Source of the DNA: Clostridia bacterium
GTDB lineage: Bacteria; Bacillota; Clostridia; Oscillospirales; Acutalibacteraceae
Assembly: GCA_017549105.1 (NCBI GenBank)
Contig: JAFYVN010000006.1
Coordinates: forward strand, 124,001 to 188,000
Direction of reading: 5' to 3'
DNA: 64,000 nt
How positions within the stretch are numbered: position 1 is the stretch's first letter; every line of letters begins with the position of its first letter. The notes beneath the pieces were generated by a model, which did not search any database, was not told where the DNA came from, and was given only the letters and a program-made list of their open reading frames with translations. Positions 1 through 7,827 of the stretch are shown in pieces. Both the position numbers and the translations under genes were made by a program.

Positions 1-435
1 CTTCACCTTGTTTTCACGGAAGCAGAAATCAACAAGTCTTCTGCTTTCAAGATCGGTTTTTGAGCCGACAAAATTCTTGATATTGAGTCTGCGGCAGATT
101 TCTTCAAGCACAACGTCAAGGCAAGCGGAGATAATGATATCGTCATCCTGTCTTTGTTTGAGATAAAACGGCTTTATCTTGTTGCTGTTTTTATCCCAGA
201 AGTCGATAACATCGCCTTCGATATCCTCAATCGACTGAGCAAAATCCTCAACAACGCCTGCATACTTATCCATAACCTCGTCAAGCGACATTTTGCCGGT
301 TTTGTATTTATAAATACACTTTACCGCCATAGGAAACATTTTGAGAAGCTTGGGGTCTTTTTTGAGATAACCGAGAAAAAGGTCAACCCCCGACTCGCCT
401 CTGTAAATTGTATTATCAAAATCGTAAACGTTCAT
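1..435 (-). CDS. HAD-superfamily hydrolase (phosphoserine phosphatase-like), 3' part beyond window
   Basis: N-terminal 145 residues of a haloacid-dehalogenase-type phosphatase; the reading frame runs off the left edge, so the C-terminus is missing. The start is an ATG preceded by AAGGACGG. Residues 5-11 (DFDNTIY) give the DxDxT nucleophile motif I, and IISAC near residue 101 fits the Ser/Thr of motif II. Between them lies a helical cap, as in the SerB/HAD-IB group. The family hydrolyses small phosphate esters in the cytoplasm. The substrate cannot be told from this part, and the motif III Lys and motif IV Asp pair lie partly or wholly outside the window. The gene is divergent from the MATE gene. 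Confidence 0.85.
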   Translation of the reverse strand, partial: MNVYDFDNTIYRGESGVDLFLGYLKKDPKLLKMFPMAVKCIYKYKTGKMSLDEVMDKYAGVVEDFAQSIEDIEGDVIDFWDKNSNKIKPFYLKQRQDDDIIISACLDVVLEEICRRLNIKNFVGSKTDLESRRLVDFCFRENKVK

Positions 436-568
436 TAAATATACCGTCCTTAATAAATCTTTTGTCCCTGAATAAAGTATACCATCCTTACCGTGCTGCA
501 TTTTTCTTATTAAGAATAAATTTCTTATGGTTTTCTTAAGATTTATACAACTTTTTGTAAATGTATGA

Positions 569-597
569 TTGAAAACAGCTTTTTCGAATGGTATACT
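569..597 (+). promoter_or_regulatory. Sigma-A promoter of the MATE gene
   Basis: TTGAAA at 569-574, a 17-bp spacer, and TATACT at 592-597. Transcription would begin near 604. This rules out the in-frame ATG at 565 and supports the ATG at 631. Confidence 0.8.
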
Positions 598-630
598 GAA
601 ATCAGAATAAAAATTTCAGAGGAAATAAAA

Positions 631-1986
631 ATGAAAAAGAAATTATCAGACGGTGGATTCTACAAAGCATTTTTCACAATGACACTGACCCTTGCGCTTC
701 AAAACCTGATTGTGTTCGGCGTCAATCTTGCTGACTCGGTTATGATGGGTGCATACAGTGAAACGGCACTCAGCGGTGTAGGAATCTGCAACAACATCCA
801 GTTTTTCCTCAATATGGCGGCATCGGGTATCTCGTCGGGTATGACGGTTATCGCCTCGCAGTATTGGGGTCAGAAAGAAACAAAGCCTATCCACAAGGTT
901 TCGGCAGTTGCAATGTGGCTCGGAATTATTTTTACTATGCTGATTTTCGCATTTGCCGCAATCGCACCCGAAACGCTCATCCGTCTTTTCACGGACAAAG
1001 AAGCCGTTATTGCGCAGGCTGTAGAGTATCTTGACGTGATAAAGTACACATATTTAATGTATACATTATCAACCATACTTCTCGCCATTCTCAGAAGCGT
1101 TGAAACTGTAAAAATCGGATTTTACGTTTCTCTTTCATCGTTTGCACTCAATATTTTTCTCAACTACGCCCTCATCTACGGTAAATTCGGTGCACCCGAA
1201 ATGGGCATAAGAGGTGCTGCGGTTGCAACTCTTGTTTCAAGAGCGATTGAACTTGCCGTGACTGTTATTTACATACTTGCCATTGACAAAAAGCTGAATG
1301 TCAGAATCCGTGACCTTTTCATCACCGACAAACAGATGGTCAAGGACTATTTCAAAACAGGTCTGCCCCTTATGATGAGCAGCGTTTCGTGGGGAATTGC
1401 AATGAGCATTCAGGGTGCAATCATCGGCAGACTCATCGAAAGCGCAATTGCCGCAAACAGCATCGCAACAACGCTTTTCCAGGTTGCAACGGTTATCTGC
1501 TACGCTTCAAGCAACGCAGCGTGCGTGCTTATCGGCAAAACAGTTGGCGAAAATATGAGTATGGACATAATAAAACGCCGAAGCAAAAGCCTTCAGCTCA
1601 TTTTCCTTGCAATCGGTGTTGTATCAAGTGCAATCCTTCTCATTGCCAAAAATCTTATCGTAGGATTTTACAACGCATCACCCGAAACTCTCGAAATCAC
1701 AAATCAGTTTATATGGGTACTCTGCGTTACGGTTATCGGCACTGCATACGAAGCACCCTGCCTTTGCGGAATCGTTTCGGGCGGTGGCGAAACTTCGTTT
1801 GTACTCAAAAATGACATAATCTTTATGTGGCTGATTGTTCTTCCACTGAGCGCATTGAGCGCATTCGTCTTTCATTTTCCCGTGTGGGTAACCTTCGCCT
1901 GCCTCAAGGCTGACCAGGTACTCAAATGCGCCGTCGCTGTTGTTAAGGTCAATAAATTCAATTGGATAAAAACTGTTACAAGGTAA
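631..1986 (+). CDS. MATE-family multidrug/sodium efflux transporter
   Basis: A 451-residue inner-membrane protein with about 12 hydrophobic segments, the usual size and layout for the MATE family (two six-helix bundles, NorM/DinF type). Typical features are an opening that enters the first helix within 25 residues, the early VNLADSVMMG stretch, and the second half restarting near GLPLMMSSVSWG. These transporters export cationic drugs or metabolites in exchange for Na+ or H+; the substrate is not predictable here. The start at 631 has an AGAGGAAAT ribosome site 7-8 bases upstream and lies just behind the promoter at 569-597. An in-frame ATG at 565 lies upstream of the predicted transcript start. 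Monocistronic, with its own promoter. Confidence 0.9.
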   Translation: MKKKLSDGGFYKAFFTMTLTLALQNLIVFGVNLADSVMMGAYSETALSGVGICNNIQFFLNMAASGISSGMTVIASQYWGQKETKPIHKVSAVAMWLGIIFTMLIFAFAAIAPETLIRLFTDKEAVIAQAVEYLDVIKYTYLMYTLSTILLAILRSVETVKIGFYVSLSSFALNIFLNYALIYGKFGAPEMGIRGAAVATLVSRAIELAVTVIYILAIDKKLNVRIRDLFITDKQMVKDYFKTGLPLMMSSVSWGIAMSIQGAIIGRLIESAIAANSIATTLFQVATVICYASSNAACVLIGKTVGENMSMDIIKRRSKSLQLIFLAIGVVSSAILLIAKNLIVGFYNASPETLEITNQFIWVLCVTVIGTAYEAPCLCGIVSGGGETSFVLKNDIIFMWLIVLPLSALSAFVFHFPVWVTFACLKADQVLKCAVAVVKVNKFNWIKTVTR

Positions 1987-2075
1987 TTTTCGCCCAAAAA
2001 TCCGCAATGCAACACATTGTAGCGTGACTTTTACGGGTAAATCTGAAATAATAAAGTCAAGGAGGTGACCCGCCT

Positions 2076-3518
2076 ATGGCTAAAGTTTCAAAAAACATCA
2101 AAAAATTACGCACGGAAAAATCAATGACTCAGGGCGAGCTTGCAGAAAAAATCAACGTCACCAGACAGACTGTTTCAAGCTGGGAGAATGACCGCACCCA
2201 ACCCGGAATTGATATGCTCGAGCTTCTTGCGGAAGCATTCGGCACGGGAATTGAAGAAATTATCTACGGTGAAAAAAGAAACATCGGTCTTGAAGCACCC
2301 AAACCCGACAGAAGAAAGACAATGAACATTGTTTTTGCAACACTCGGCTCACTTCTGACCGCAACAGGTCTCATCATTATAACAATCTATATATGGGATA
2401 TGATTCCCGATATCTTTCTTGCTCTGCTCAGCTTTCTGCCTCTCATTGTCGGCGGCTCAGTCGCCCTTTGGGCATATTCAAAAAAGAGAAACAGCATCGG
2501 CTGGAGCGAAGGCTCATCCGTAGCGTGGGTTTCGGGTCTTGTTGCAACACTCTGCCTTGTTGTTGCAATGTTTGGCGTTGACCTTGATTTTCATACCGTA
2601 ACAATCGGTCTTGCAGTTCTCATTCTTCCGATTGCGTTTATAATGAATTCCGTTTTTCCTCTTACGGTTTATTTCGGAATAACAACCTTTTTCGTTATTG
2701 AAGAAGCATATTCGCTGACTGTTTTCTCAGCAATCACGGGATTTCTTCTTTTTGCCGTCGGTCTTATTTTTATCTTTAAGCAACCCCGTGACGACTACAG
2801 ACGAAAATATTCAACCTGGCTTGCAATCATTTCTGCATCCATTATATTACTTGTTTTCGCAGAAGTCACAACAGATGCAGGCGAAGCTCCCACGATTTTC
2901 TGTATGATTACAGGCATTCTGACCGCTCTTTATGCCGCAGACAGAGAAGAAAACCCCGCTTATCCGTTCAGATATATCAGCGTACCCGCCATATCGGCAA
3001 TAATGTGCGCGCTGTGCTTTGAAAGTACCGATTTCATCAGAGGCTATCGTTTTTATACAGGCTCTCCCGAGCTTCGGTTTCCCGGGATTGCGCCGTTTAT
3101 ATCTGCAATAATAATTGCCGTCGGTGTGATTCTCGGCAAAAAGAGTTTTAAAAATCATCCAGAAAAGACTGCGTTTATTGTTTTTTCATCACTGACTGCC
3201 GCTCTTTGTGCCATCAGTGCAACTGCTACGGAATTTTTCAATGATAACGGAAACATTGCAATCAATATTATCATCACGCTCTTCTCGCTTGCCGCAAGCA
3301 TTGTAATTATTATTTCGGGCATAAGAAAAGCGAAGCTTCTGACGGTTAATTTCAGTCTTGTAATGCTCTGCGTGCTTGTTTATATCACGATTTTTGCGGG
3401 CAGATTTGAGATTATTTACAGCGGTATTGCCTGCATTGTTATGGGAGCAATCCTGCTCTTCCTCAACTACAGAATGTCCAAGGCATTCAAAGCAAAGGAG
3501 GCAGAGAAAAATGCGTAA
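2076..3518 (+). CDS. XRE-family HTH regulator fused to a polytopic (DUF2157-like) membrane domain
   Basis: 480 residues. Residues 4-66 form a Cro/CI-type helix-turn-helix (SMTQGELAEKINVTRQTVSSWEN, with the recognition helix at VTRQTVSSWE), followed by a basic linker. From about residue 85 to 470 there are roughly 12-13 hydrophobic segments. The membrane part (WSEGSS followed by repeated short helices) resembles DUF2157-type proteins by eye; this is a judgement, not a search result. The likely role is a membrane-tethered regulator that senses envelope state and controls this operon, which is inference. A very strong site (AAGGAGGTGA) precedes the ATG. The last 8 bases overlap the next gene, so the two are translationally coupled. 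Confidence 0.75.
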   Translation: MAKVSKNIKKLRTEKSMTQGELAEKINVTRQTVSSWENDRTQPGIDMLELLAEAFGTGIEEIIYGEKRNIGLEAPKPDRRKTMNIVFATLGSLLTATGLIIITIYIWDMIPDIFLALLSFLPLIVGGSVALWAYSKKRNSIGWSEGSSVAWVSGLVATLCLVVAMFGVDLDFHTVTIGLAVLILPIAFIMNSVFPLTVYFGITTFFVIEEAYSLTVFSAITGFLLFAVGLIFIFKQPRDDYRRKYSTWLAIISASIILLVFAEVTTDAGEAPTIFCMITGILTALYAADREENPAYPFRYISVPAISAIMCALCFESTDFIRGYRFYTGSPELRFPGIAPFISAIIIAVGVILGKKSFKNHPEKTAFIVFSSLTAALCAISATATEFFNDNGNIAINIIITLFSLAASIVIIISGIRKAKLLTVNFSLVMLCVLVYITIFAGRFEIIYSGIACIVMGAILLFLNYRMSKAFKAKEAEKNA

Positions 3519-4068
3519 ATTCAGACCCGTTGCAATTCTGCTTGCAATTCAGTTTATAATCGCCATCGCTCTTGCACTTGTCAATCCCGCAACAGATTAT
3601 ATAATCCGAAAATACGGAACAGAATACACCTTCGCAACTCAAAATGCTTATCTGACGGGCGATTTTTCGGAATATGTTAATATAACCTGTAAGCTGAAAT
3701 ACGGTTTTGATGATATTGACTTTGCCGGCATTAAAGACGTATACGCAATAATTGACACCGATGAAAATTCGATTGCTTATATTTCGGAATTATCCGGTAA
3801 AAAGCCCGAAGATAAAGACTATCTCGACGTAGACGGCTTCGCGGTTGAAACTGTTTCTTATTACTATTCAAAAGATATTAAGCTTGACCTGATAAACACC
3901 GAAACTCAAGAGATTATTATGGATTCCTTATGGGAAGGCAAAATAAACTTGCTTGACGGTCACGAGGTTACCGTCAGCATTTCGGTCTTTAAAGGCAAGG
4001 CTGTTGCCAACGAATTCTATATTGACGGCATCACAGCCGAAGAATACATCAAAGCCCTGAAAGGATGA
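3511..4068 (+). CDS. Membrane-anchored extracytoplasmic protein, GDYXXLXY-like
   Basis: 185 residues: a short basic N-terminus, one membrane segment (residues about 7-25, VAILLAIQFIIAIALALV), then a soluble domain predicted outside the membrane. LTGDFSEYVNITCKLKY near residues 47-63 resembles the core of GDYXXLXY-domain proteins, which usually sit next to DUF2157/DUF4401 membrane proteins. That match fits the upstream gene but is by eye. The ATG at 3511 has AAAGGAGG just upstream and lies within the end of the previous gene. The function of the family is unknown. The stop nearly touches the TraX-like gene, so all four genes at 2076-5207 are probably one transcript. Confidence 0.6.
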   Translation: MRKFRPVAILLAIQFIIAIALALVNPATDYIIRKYGTEYTFATQNAYLTGDFSEYVNITCKLKYGFDDIDFAGIKDVYAIIDTDENSIAYISELSGKKPEDKDYLDVDGFAVETVSYYYSKDIKLDLINTETQEIIMDSLWEGKINLLDGHEVTVSISVFKGKAVANEFYIDGITAEEYIKALKG

Positions 4069-4073
4069 TAAAA

Positions 4074-4853
4074 ATGAATAAAGAAATTATAAAAAAACTT
4101 CCGACAAGAACACCGCTCAACAAAATTCCTTTCGGCGGTCTTACATCAAATATGCTCCGCATTCTTGCAATGGCATTTATGATTTGCGACCACTTGTGGG
4201 CAAAGGTTGTGCCGGGCAACGACTGGATGACCTATATCGGCAGACTGACCTTCCCCATATTTGCGTTTATGATCTCCGAAGGATTCATTCACACATCCAA
4301 TCTTAAGAAATATATTCTCCGACTGCTCGGATTTGCAGTCGTTTCAGAAATTCCGTTCAATCTTTTCTACGGCGGAAGCTGGTTTTATCCCTACCATCAG
4401 AACGTTATGTTCACTCTGCTTTTCGGTCTGCTTGCAATAACTCTCATAGACAAAGCAAAGAAAAATCCCGATGCAAAAACAATAGTCAAAACCGTTCTCC
4501 TGCTGATTCTCCTCAGCCTTGCGTCGTTCATCGGCTTTGTTGACTACGGATTCTGGGGATTCCTGACGGTTGTTATGTTCTACCTTTTCAGAAACTTCCC
4601 GTTCGCATGGCTTGCACAGCTTGTTGCCATGGTGCTTATGAACGTTATTCTGTTTGAAGGTCAGCAATTCCTCATTGAAATTGCAGGAAAAACTTACGAA
4701 ATTGCATCTCAGGGATTCGCAGTATTCGCACTCATTCCCATCTGGCTTTACGGCGGCAAAAAAGGCAAATCAAGCAAAATTATGCAGTACGGTTTCTACG
4801 CATTCTATCCTGTGCATATGATTCTGATTTATCTTGCGGTGACCTATTTATAA
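4074..4853 (+). CDS. TraX-family integral membrane protein
   Basis: 259 residues with about 7-8 membrane helices. The TraX (PF05857) pattern is visible: LRILAMAFMICDHLW near residue 30, IGRLTFPIFAFMISEGF near 60-76, KYILRLLGFAVVSEIPFN near 84-101, and a C-terminal YPVHMILIYL. In F plasmids TraX acetylates pilin; chromosomal homologues in Firmicutes are thought to be acyltransferase-like membrane proteins of unknown substrate. An ATG at 4065 overlaps the previous stop, but the GAAAGGATGATAA site suits the ATG at 4074 better. No pilin or conjugation gene is nearby, so the name describes the family and not a role. Confidence 0.85.
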   Translation: MNKEIIKKLPTRTPLNKIPFGGLTSNMLRILAMAFMICDHLWAKVVPGNDWMTYIGRLTFPIFAFMISEGFIHTSNLKKYILRLLGFAVVSEIPFNLFYGGSWFYPYHQNVMFTLLFGLLAITLIDKAKKNPDAKTIVKTVLLLILLSLASFIGFVDYGFWGFLTVVMFYLFRNFPFAWLAQLVAMVLMNVILFEGQQFLIEIAGKTYEIASQGFAVFALIPIWLYGGKKGKSSKIMQYGFYAFYPVHMILIYLAVTYL

Positions 4854-4865
4854 GGAGATGGTAAT

Positions 4866-5207
4866 ATGAAATATAAGCGCCTTATTATTTCTCTTGCTGT
4901 TACAGCACTTGAATTTGTGATTTTTCTCGTATGGGGACTCAATATGAACGGCGGAGACGAAATGGGATTCGGACTGATTACAACCTATTTTCTCTTCCCC
5001 GTCACAACGCTTATTTTATCTGCATACCTTTCACACGAAAATATTTTTTACATAATCCCATTTACGGTAATTATGTTTGCAGCGCAGAATTTTATGCCGT
5101 TCTTCGTTTTCGGTTCATTTGAGCTGCTTCTGATTCTCGGATTTACTCTGATTCCCGCTTTTATCGGAACTCTTGCAGGAATGGGAATTAAAAAACTCAA
5201 AAAATAG
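4866..5207 (+). CDS. Small polytopic membrane protein of unknown function
   Basis: 113 residues with four hydrophobic segments (about residues 5-24, 35-52, 57-76, 84-106) and a basic C-terminal tail (GIKKLKK). It starts 12 bases after the TraX-like gene with AAGGAGATGGTAAT before the ATG and is the last gene of the operon, followed at once by a terminator. I do not recognise a family. Its size and position suggest an accessory subunit or an envelope protein working with the preceding three membrane proteins. Confidence 0.7.
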   Translation: MKYKRLIISLAVTALEFVIFLVWGLNMNGGDEMGFGLITTYFLFPVTTLILSAYLSHENIFYIIPFTVIMFAAQNFMPFFVFGSFELLLILGFTLIPAFIGTLAGMGIKKLKK

Positions 5208-5212
5208 ATAAA

Positions 5213-5241
5213 ACGGACTGTGCCTTCTCGGTACAGTCCGT
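5213..5241. terminator. Bidirectional intrinsic terminator
   Basis: Perfect 9-bp arms ACGGACTGT / ACAGTCCGT, extended by three inner pairs, with A-rich sequence on the left and a T tract on the right. It sits between two convergent genes and can serve both. Confidence 0.9.
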
Positions 5242-5246
5242 CATTT

Positions 5247-6338
5247 TTATCTGTTCATAAAATCCATCATTCCGTGCCAATCGTCACGGGAGAAATAATG
5301 TTTTCCTTCTCTGTAGCAAAAACCTATATTGCCTTCGTTGAGATATTTACCCGGTTTCAGGTAGTCATCATCATCATCATAAATGAAACCTTTCTTGCCG
5401 TAAAGCTCATACACCTCGCCTGATGCGGCGCAGAAAAGGAATTCAAGATTCGGACCCGCCCAGACATCCTCAGCCGCAGATGCGATATGCACTCTTCTCG
5501 GCGCAATAAGTGCCGAAAGGAAATGCTGCTCAAAAGGAGTTTCGTTATCCTTGCCGTAGAAGGTCTTATAGTTTTCGCAGAACCAGAATTCAAAACGGTC
5601 GATAATATCGCCGATTGTTTCATTGCCCTCGCCTTTTCCTCTGTTGAGTGAATCACCGCTGCAACCCGAACAGTTCGAATGAACGGCAGAAAAACGGGTA
5701 TCAACAGCACCCGTCAGCAGAGCTGTTTTGCCGAGTCTCGAGTGACCGCAGACACAGATATTATCCTTGTCAACCTCTTCACGGGTCTGCAAAAAATCCA
5801 TAACACGCATTGCCGCCCAAGCCCACATTGCAATCTTGCCGGGTGAATACGGAGTTCTTTCGCTGTTTTTGTAAACCAATCCCGCAAGACCGTTTGTAAA
5901 ATCACCGTCATCGCTCGTTACATCCTGATAACAGAACGAAGCACAGGCAAAACCGTTATCGATAATTTCTTCGGTGGGCATATATTTATCGGGTACATCG
6001 GGTCTGAAATTGATATGCACAAAGGTTTTGACCTTACCGCTTCTCTTGCGGGGATAAACATAGGTCACAGGAAAGGTGAAATCCTCACCATAAACCCTTG
6101 CGATTATTTCGAGCTTCATATACGAAGCCTTGCCCGCACAGTATCTGTCGGTGTCTTCTTCAACAACTCTGAACGATACCGATTCAGGTTCTTCGGGCAT
6201 ATAGCCGTATTCACACTCCTGCATCATACGAAGAACAAAAGGTCTGATTTCTTCCCATTCTTCAACCGACTGCACTCTTTTGCCGCCAACTTCAAGCGGA
6301 GAAGGTAGATTCAAGGATTCAAGCATTTTATTAATCAT
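5247..6338 (-). CDS. CE15-like (glucuronoyl esterase-type) alpha/beta hydrolase
   Basis: 363 residues without a signal peptide, so probably cytoplasmic. GHSRLGKTALLTGAVDTRF (residues 198-216) matches the nucleophile elbow of carbohydrate esterase family 15, where the usual form is GCSRxGK; Ser200 is the predicted nucleophile. DWHGMMDF near the end supplies the catalytic His355. CE15 enzymes cut the ester between glucuronic acid and lignin alcohols in plant cell walls, but known ones are mostly secreted. A cytoplasmic form may act on imported esters or be an acetyl-esterase relative. AGGTGATAAT precedes the ATG. Two short inverted repeats lie upstream at 6367-6425. Confidence 0.75.
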   Translation of the reverse strand: MINKMLESLNLPSPLEVGGKRVQSVEEWEEIRPFVLRMMQECEYGYMPEEPESVSFRVVEEDTDRYCAGKASYMKLEIIARVYGEDFTFPVTYVYPRKRSGKVKTFVHINFRPDVPDKYMPTEEIIDNGFACASFCYQDVTSDDGDFTNGLAGLVYKNSERTPYSPGKIAMWAWAAMRVMDFLQTREEVDKDNICVCGHSRLGKTALLTGAVDTRFSAVHSNCSGCSGDSLNRGKGEGNETIGDIIDRFEFWFCENYKTFYGKDNETPFEQHFLSALIAPRRVHIASAAEDVWAGPNLEFLFCAASGEVYELYGKKGFIYDDDDDYLKPGKYLNEGNIGFCYREGKHYFSRDDWHGMMDFMNR

Positions 6339-6366
6339 ATTATCACCTGAAATGATTTATTCTGAA

Positions 6367-6425
6367 ATGCACCTTGCAGTGCATATGAGACCGTCAAAAC
6401 GCAATACGCTTTTCTGTTTTGCGTT
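6367..6425. repeat. Two short inverted repeats upstream of the CE15-like gene
   Basis: ATGCAC (6367-6372) pairs with GTGCAT (6379-6384). AACGCAA (6398-6404) pairs with TTGCGTT (6419-6425). Both lie within 90 bases of the start codon, where operators would be expected. No convincing -35/-10 pair was found. Confidence 0.4.
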
Positions 6426-6546
6426 AAGATTGATGAGATGAATTTTTGTTGATGCAGTGAAAAAGCAAAAGCAATACGAGATATTGCCGAGCATTTTGAG
6501 CTTCAGCAACGGAAATTCAGCCATCAAGATAACAAAAAAATAAAAG

Positions 6547-6571
6547 GCAGGGGTATATAATACCTCTGCCG
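6547..6571 (-). terminator. Terminator of the yceD-rpmF transcript
   Basis: An 11-bp hairpin GGCAGGGGTAT / ATACCTCTGCC (one G-T pair), followed on the minus strand by a long T-rich tract, just after rpmF. Confidence 0.85.
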
Positions 6572-6583
6572 CTTTATTTTGAC

Positions 6584-6766
6584 TTATGCTTCCTTAACAA
6601 CTACCTGCTTGCCGTTATAGTAACCGCACTCGGGGCAAAGTCTGTGAGATCTCTTGTACTCACCGCAGTTTGAGCACTTTTCAAGCTGGGGAGCAGACAT
6701 CTTCCATACGTTTGAACGTCTCTTATCTCTTCTTGCCTTTGAAACTCTTCTCTTGGGTACTGCCAT
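6584..6766 (-). CDS. rpmF: 50S ribosomal protein L32
   Basis: 60 residues, the normal length for bL32. The start MAVPKRRVSKARRDKRR and two zinc-binding pairs (C31xxC34 and C44xxC47) are typical of the zinc-containing form. L32 belongs to the large ribosomal subunit near the exit of the peptide tunnel. The gene follows the yceD-like gene on the same strand, a very widely conserved pair, and has a clear AAGGAGG site. The C+ form suggests that zinc supply is not handled by swapping this paralogue. Confidence 0.98.
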   Translation of the reverse strand: MAVPKRRVSKARRDKRRSNVWKMSAPQLEKCSNCGEYKRSHRLCPECGYYNGKQVVVKEA

Positions 6767-6815
6767 GCCTAAGCACCTCCTTAATTATTGTGCTTTTATT
6801 AAACCGTCCGGTTTT

Positions 6816-7313
6816 TTACTGATTATCCAAAAGCTGCATGAGTGCCGCCAATCTCGGGTCAACCTCTTTTTCGCAGCTGCATGAACCTGTGTTAAGATCC
6901 TTGCCGCACTTCGGACAGATTCCCTTACACTCTTCATCGCAAAGAAACTTTGCGGGAAGGTCAAGAAAAATATCCTCGGTTATGAGCGGATCCAAATCAA
7001 AACGAAGTTCGTTGACAAGCAGAAGCTCATCATTCTTTTCATCGTTAAGATGCGTAACAAGGGTGTGGAAAATATCAATCTCAAGCGGAACGTTTATAGG
7101 CTTTGCACAGCGGTCACAATCCATATCGAGAACGAACTCTGCTTTTGCGCGCAGTTCAACAATTCCCGTATAGTTGCCCGCAGAGCCGCTGACCTTTACC
7201 GGAGTGGTGAAGGGCTTGGCACCGCTGAGTTCCTGACCTGACAAATCAAGCTCAAAGCTGAAATCTCTGACCATTCCCTCGTTATTAAAAATAGGCTCTA
7301 AATCCAATATCAT
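6816..7313 (-). CDS. YceD/DUF177 family protein
   Basis: 165 residues. The DUF177 pattern is clear: a first half ending in MDCDRCAKPI (around residues 73-82), an acidic middle, and a cysteine-rich end with CDEEC, CPKCG and SCSCEKEVDPRLAAL. Family members are encoded immediately upstream of rpmF in most bacteria. In plants and E. coli they are linked to 23S rRNA accumulation, so a ribosome-assembly role is likely. The extra C-terminal cysteines suggest a zinc site. AGGTGAAAA precedes the ATG, and the promoter at 7344-7372 drives it together with rpmF. Confidence 0.93.
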   Translation of the reverse strand: MILDLEPIFNNEGMVRDFSFELDLSGQELSGAKPFTTPVKVSGSAGNYTGIVELRAKAEFVLDMDCDRCAKPINVPLEIDIFHTLVTHLNDEKNDELLLVNELRFDLDPLITEDIFLDLPAKFLCDEECKGICPKCGKDLNTGSCSCEKEVDPRLAALMQLLDNQ

Positions 7314-7343
7314 AAATTTTCACCTAAAAATCACGCACAAAAT

Positions 7344-7372
7344 ATTATAAAGGTGTTTGCGCAATTTGTCAA
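7344..7372 (-). promoter_or_regulatory. Sigma-A promoter of yceD-rpmF
   Basis: Minus strand: consensus TTGACA (7367-7372), 17-bp spacer, consensus TATAAT (7344-7349). A perfect match, as expected for a ribosomal protein transcript. Confidence 0.92.
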
Positions 7373-7391
7373 CTAAAATTTTGATTTAAAT

Positions 7392-7808
7392 TCAGATTTT
7401 TTCACAAAAATCGAAAATTCTTGCAGGAAGGTCGCTTTCATCACATGAAATTGTGAATGTGAAATCCTGTTCTGCAATCTTGCTGAGTTCAGCAACATTC
7501 TCAAGGAAGTTTGCAAGAGCTTCGTAATCTCTGCCACCGATTTTGAGAGTTGCATCAACAAGGATATCGGTGATATCGTGGTCGCCTGCAACAAGACCGC
7601 AAAGGAAGCCGTAGAATGCATCATAGCCGCTTACCTTGAAGTGGTCTGTTTCAACAAGTCTTGCTCTGTAGTTAACGTTATAAGTCAAGAGTCTTTCTTT
7701 CTCAACGCAAACAACGTTGCCGTTTGACTTTTCAACTGCACCGTTTACGAGGTCGATAAGTCTCTTTGTTTTTCCTGCGCCTTTGTTACCGATAATAAGA
7801 TAGATCAT
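7392..7808 (-). CDS. Small P-loop ATP-binding protein of unknown function
   Basis: 138 residues. The N-terminus MIYLIIGNKGAGKTKRLIDL holds a Walker A motif (GNKGAGKT, residues 7-14). A likely Walker B is ITDILVDATLKIGG near residue 90. No domain for a specific phosphate acceptor is recognised. The ATG at 7808 has an AGGAGGATACTAAA site; an upstream in-frame start would overlap pgi. It follows pgi by 19 bases and probably shares its transcript. Codons are of the highly expressed type (C-ending Asn, Phe, Tyr and Asp codons), unlike most hypothetical genes here. It could be a nucleotide-dependent switch or chaperone-like ATPase. Confidence 0.75.
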   Translation of the reverse strand: MIYLIIGNKGAGKTKRLIDLVNGAVEKSNGNVVCVEKERLLTYNVNYRARLVETDHFKVSGYDAFYGFLCGLVAGDHDITDILVDATLKIGGRDYEALANFLENVAELSKIAEQDFTFTISCDESDLPARIFDFCEKI

Positions 7809-7827
7809 TTTAGTATCCTCCTGTGTT

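Noticed and set aside
565-630. Longer N-terminus of the MATE transporter from an ATG at 565
   Set aside because: The sigma-A promoter at 569-597 would start the transcript near 604, and the ATG at 631 has a proper ribosome site and the normal family start.
4074-4853. Conjugation or pilus locus suggested by the TraX-like gene
   Set aside because: No pilin, relaxase, coupling protein or type IV secretion gene is nearby; chromosomal TraX-like proteins are common in Firmicutes.
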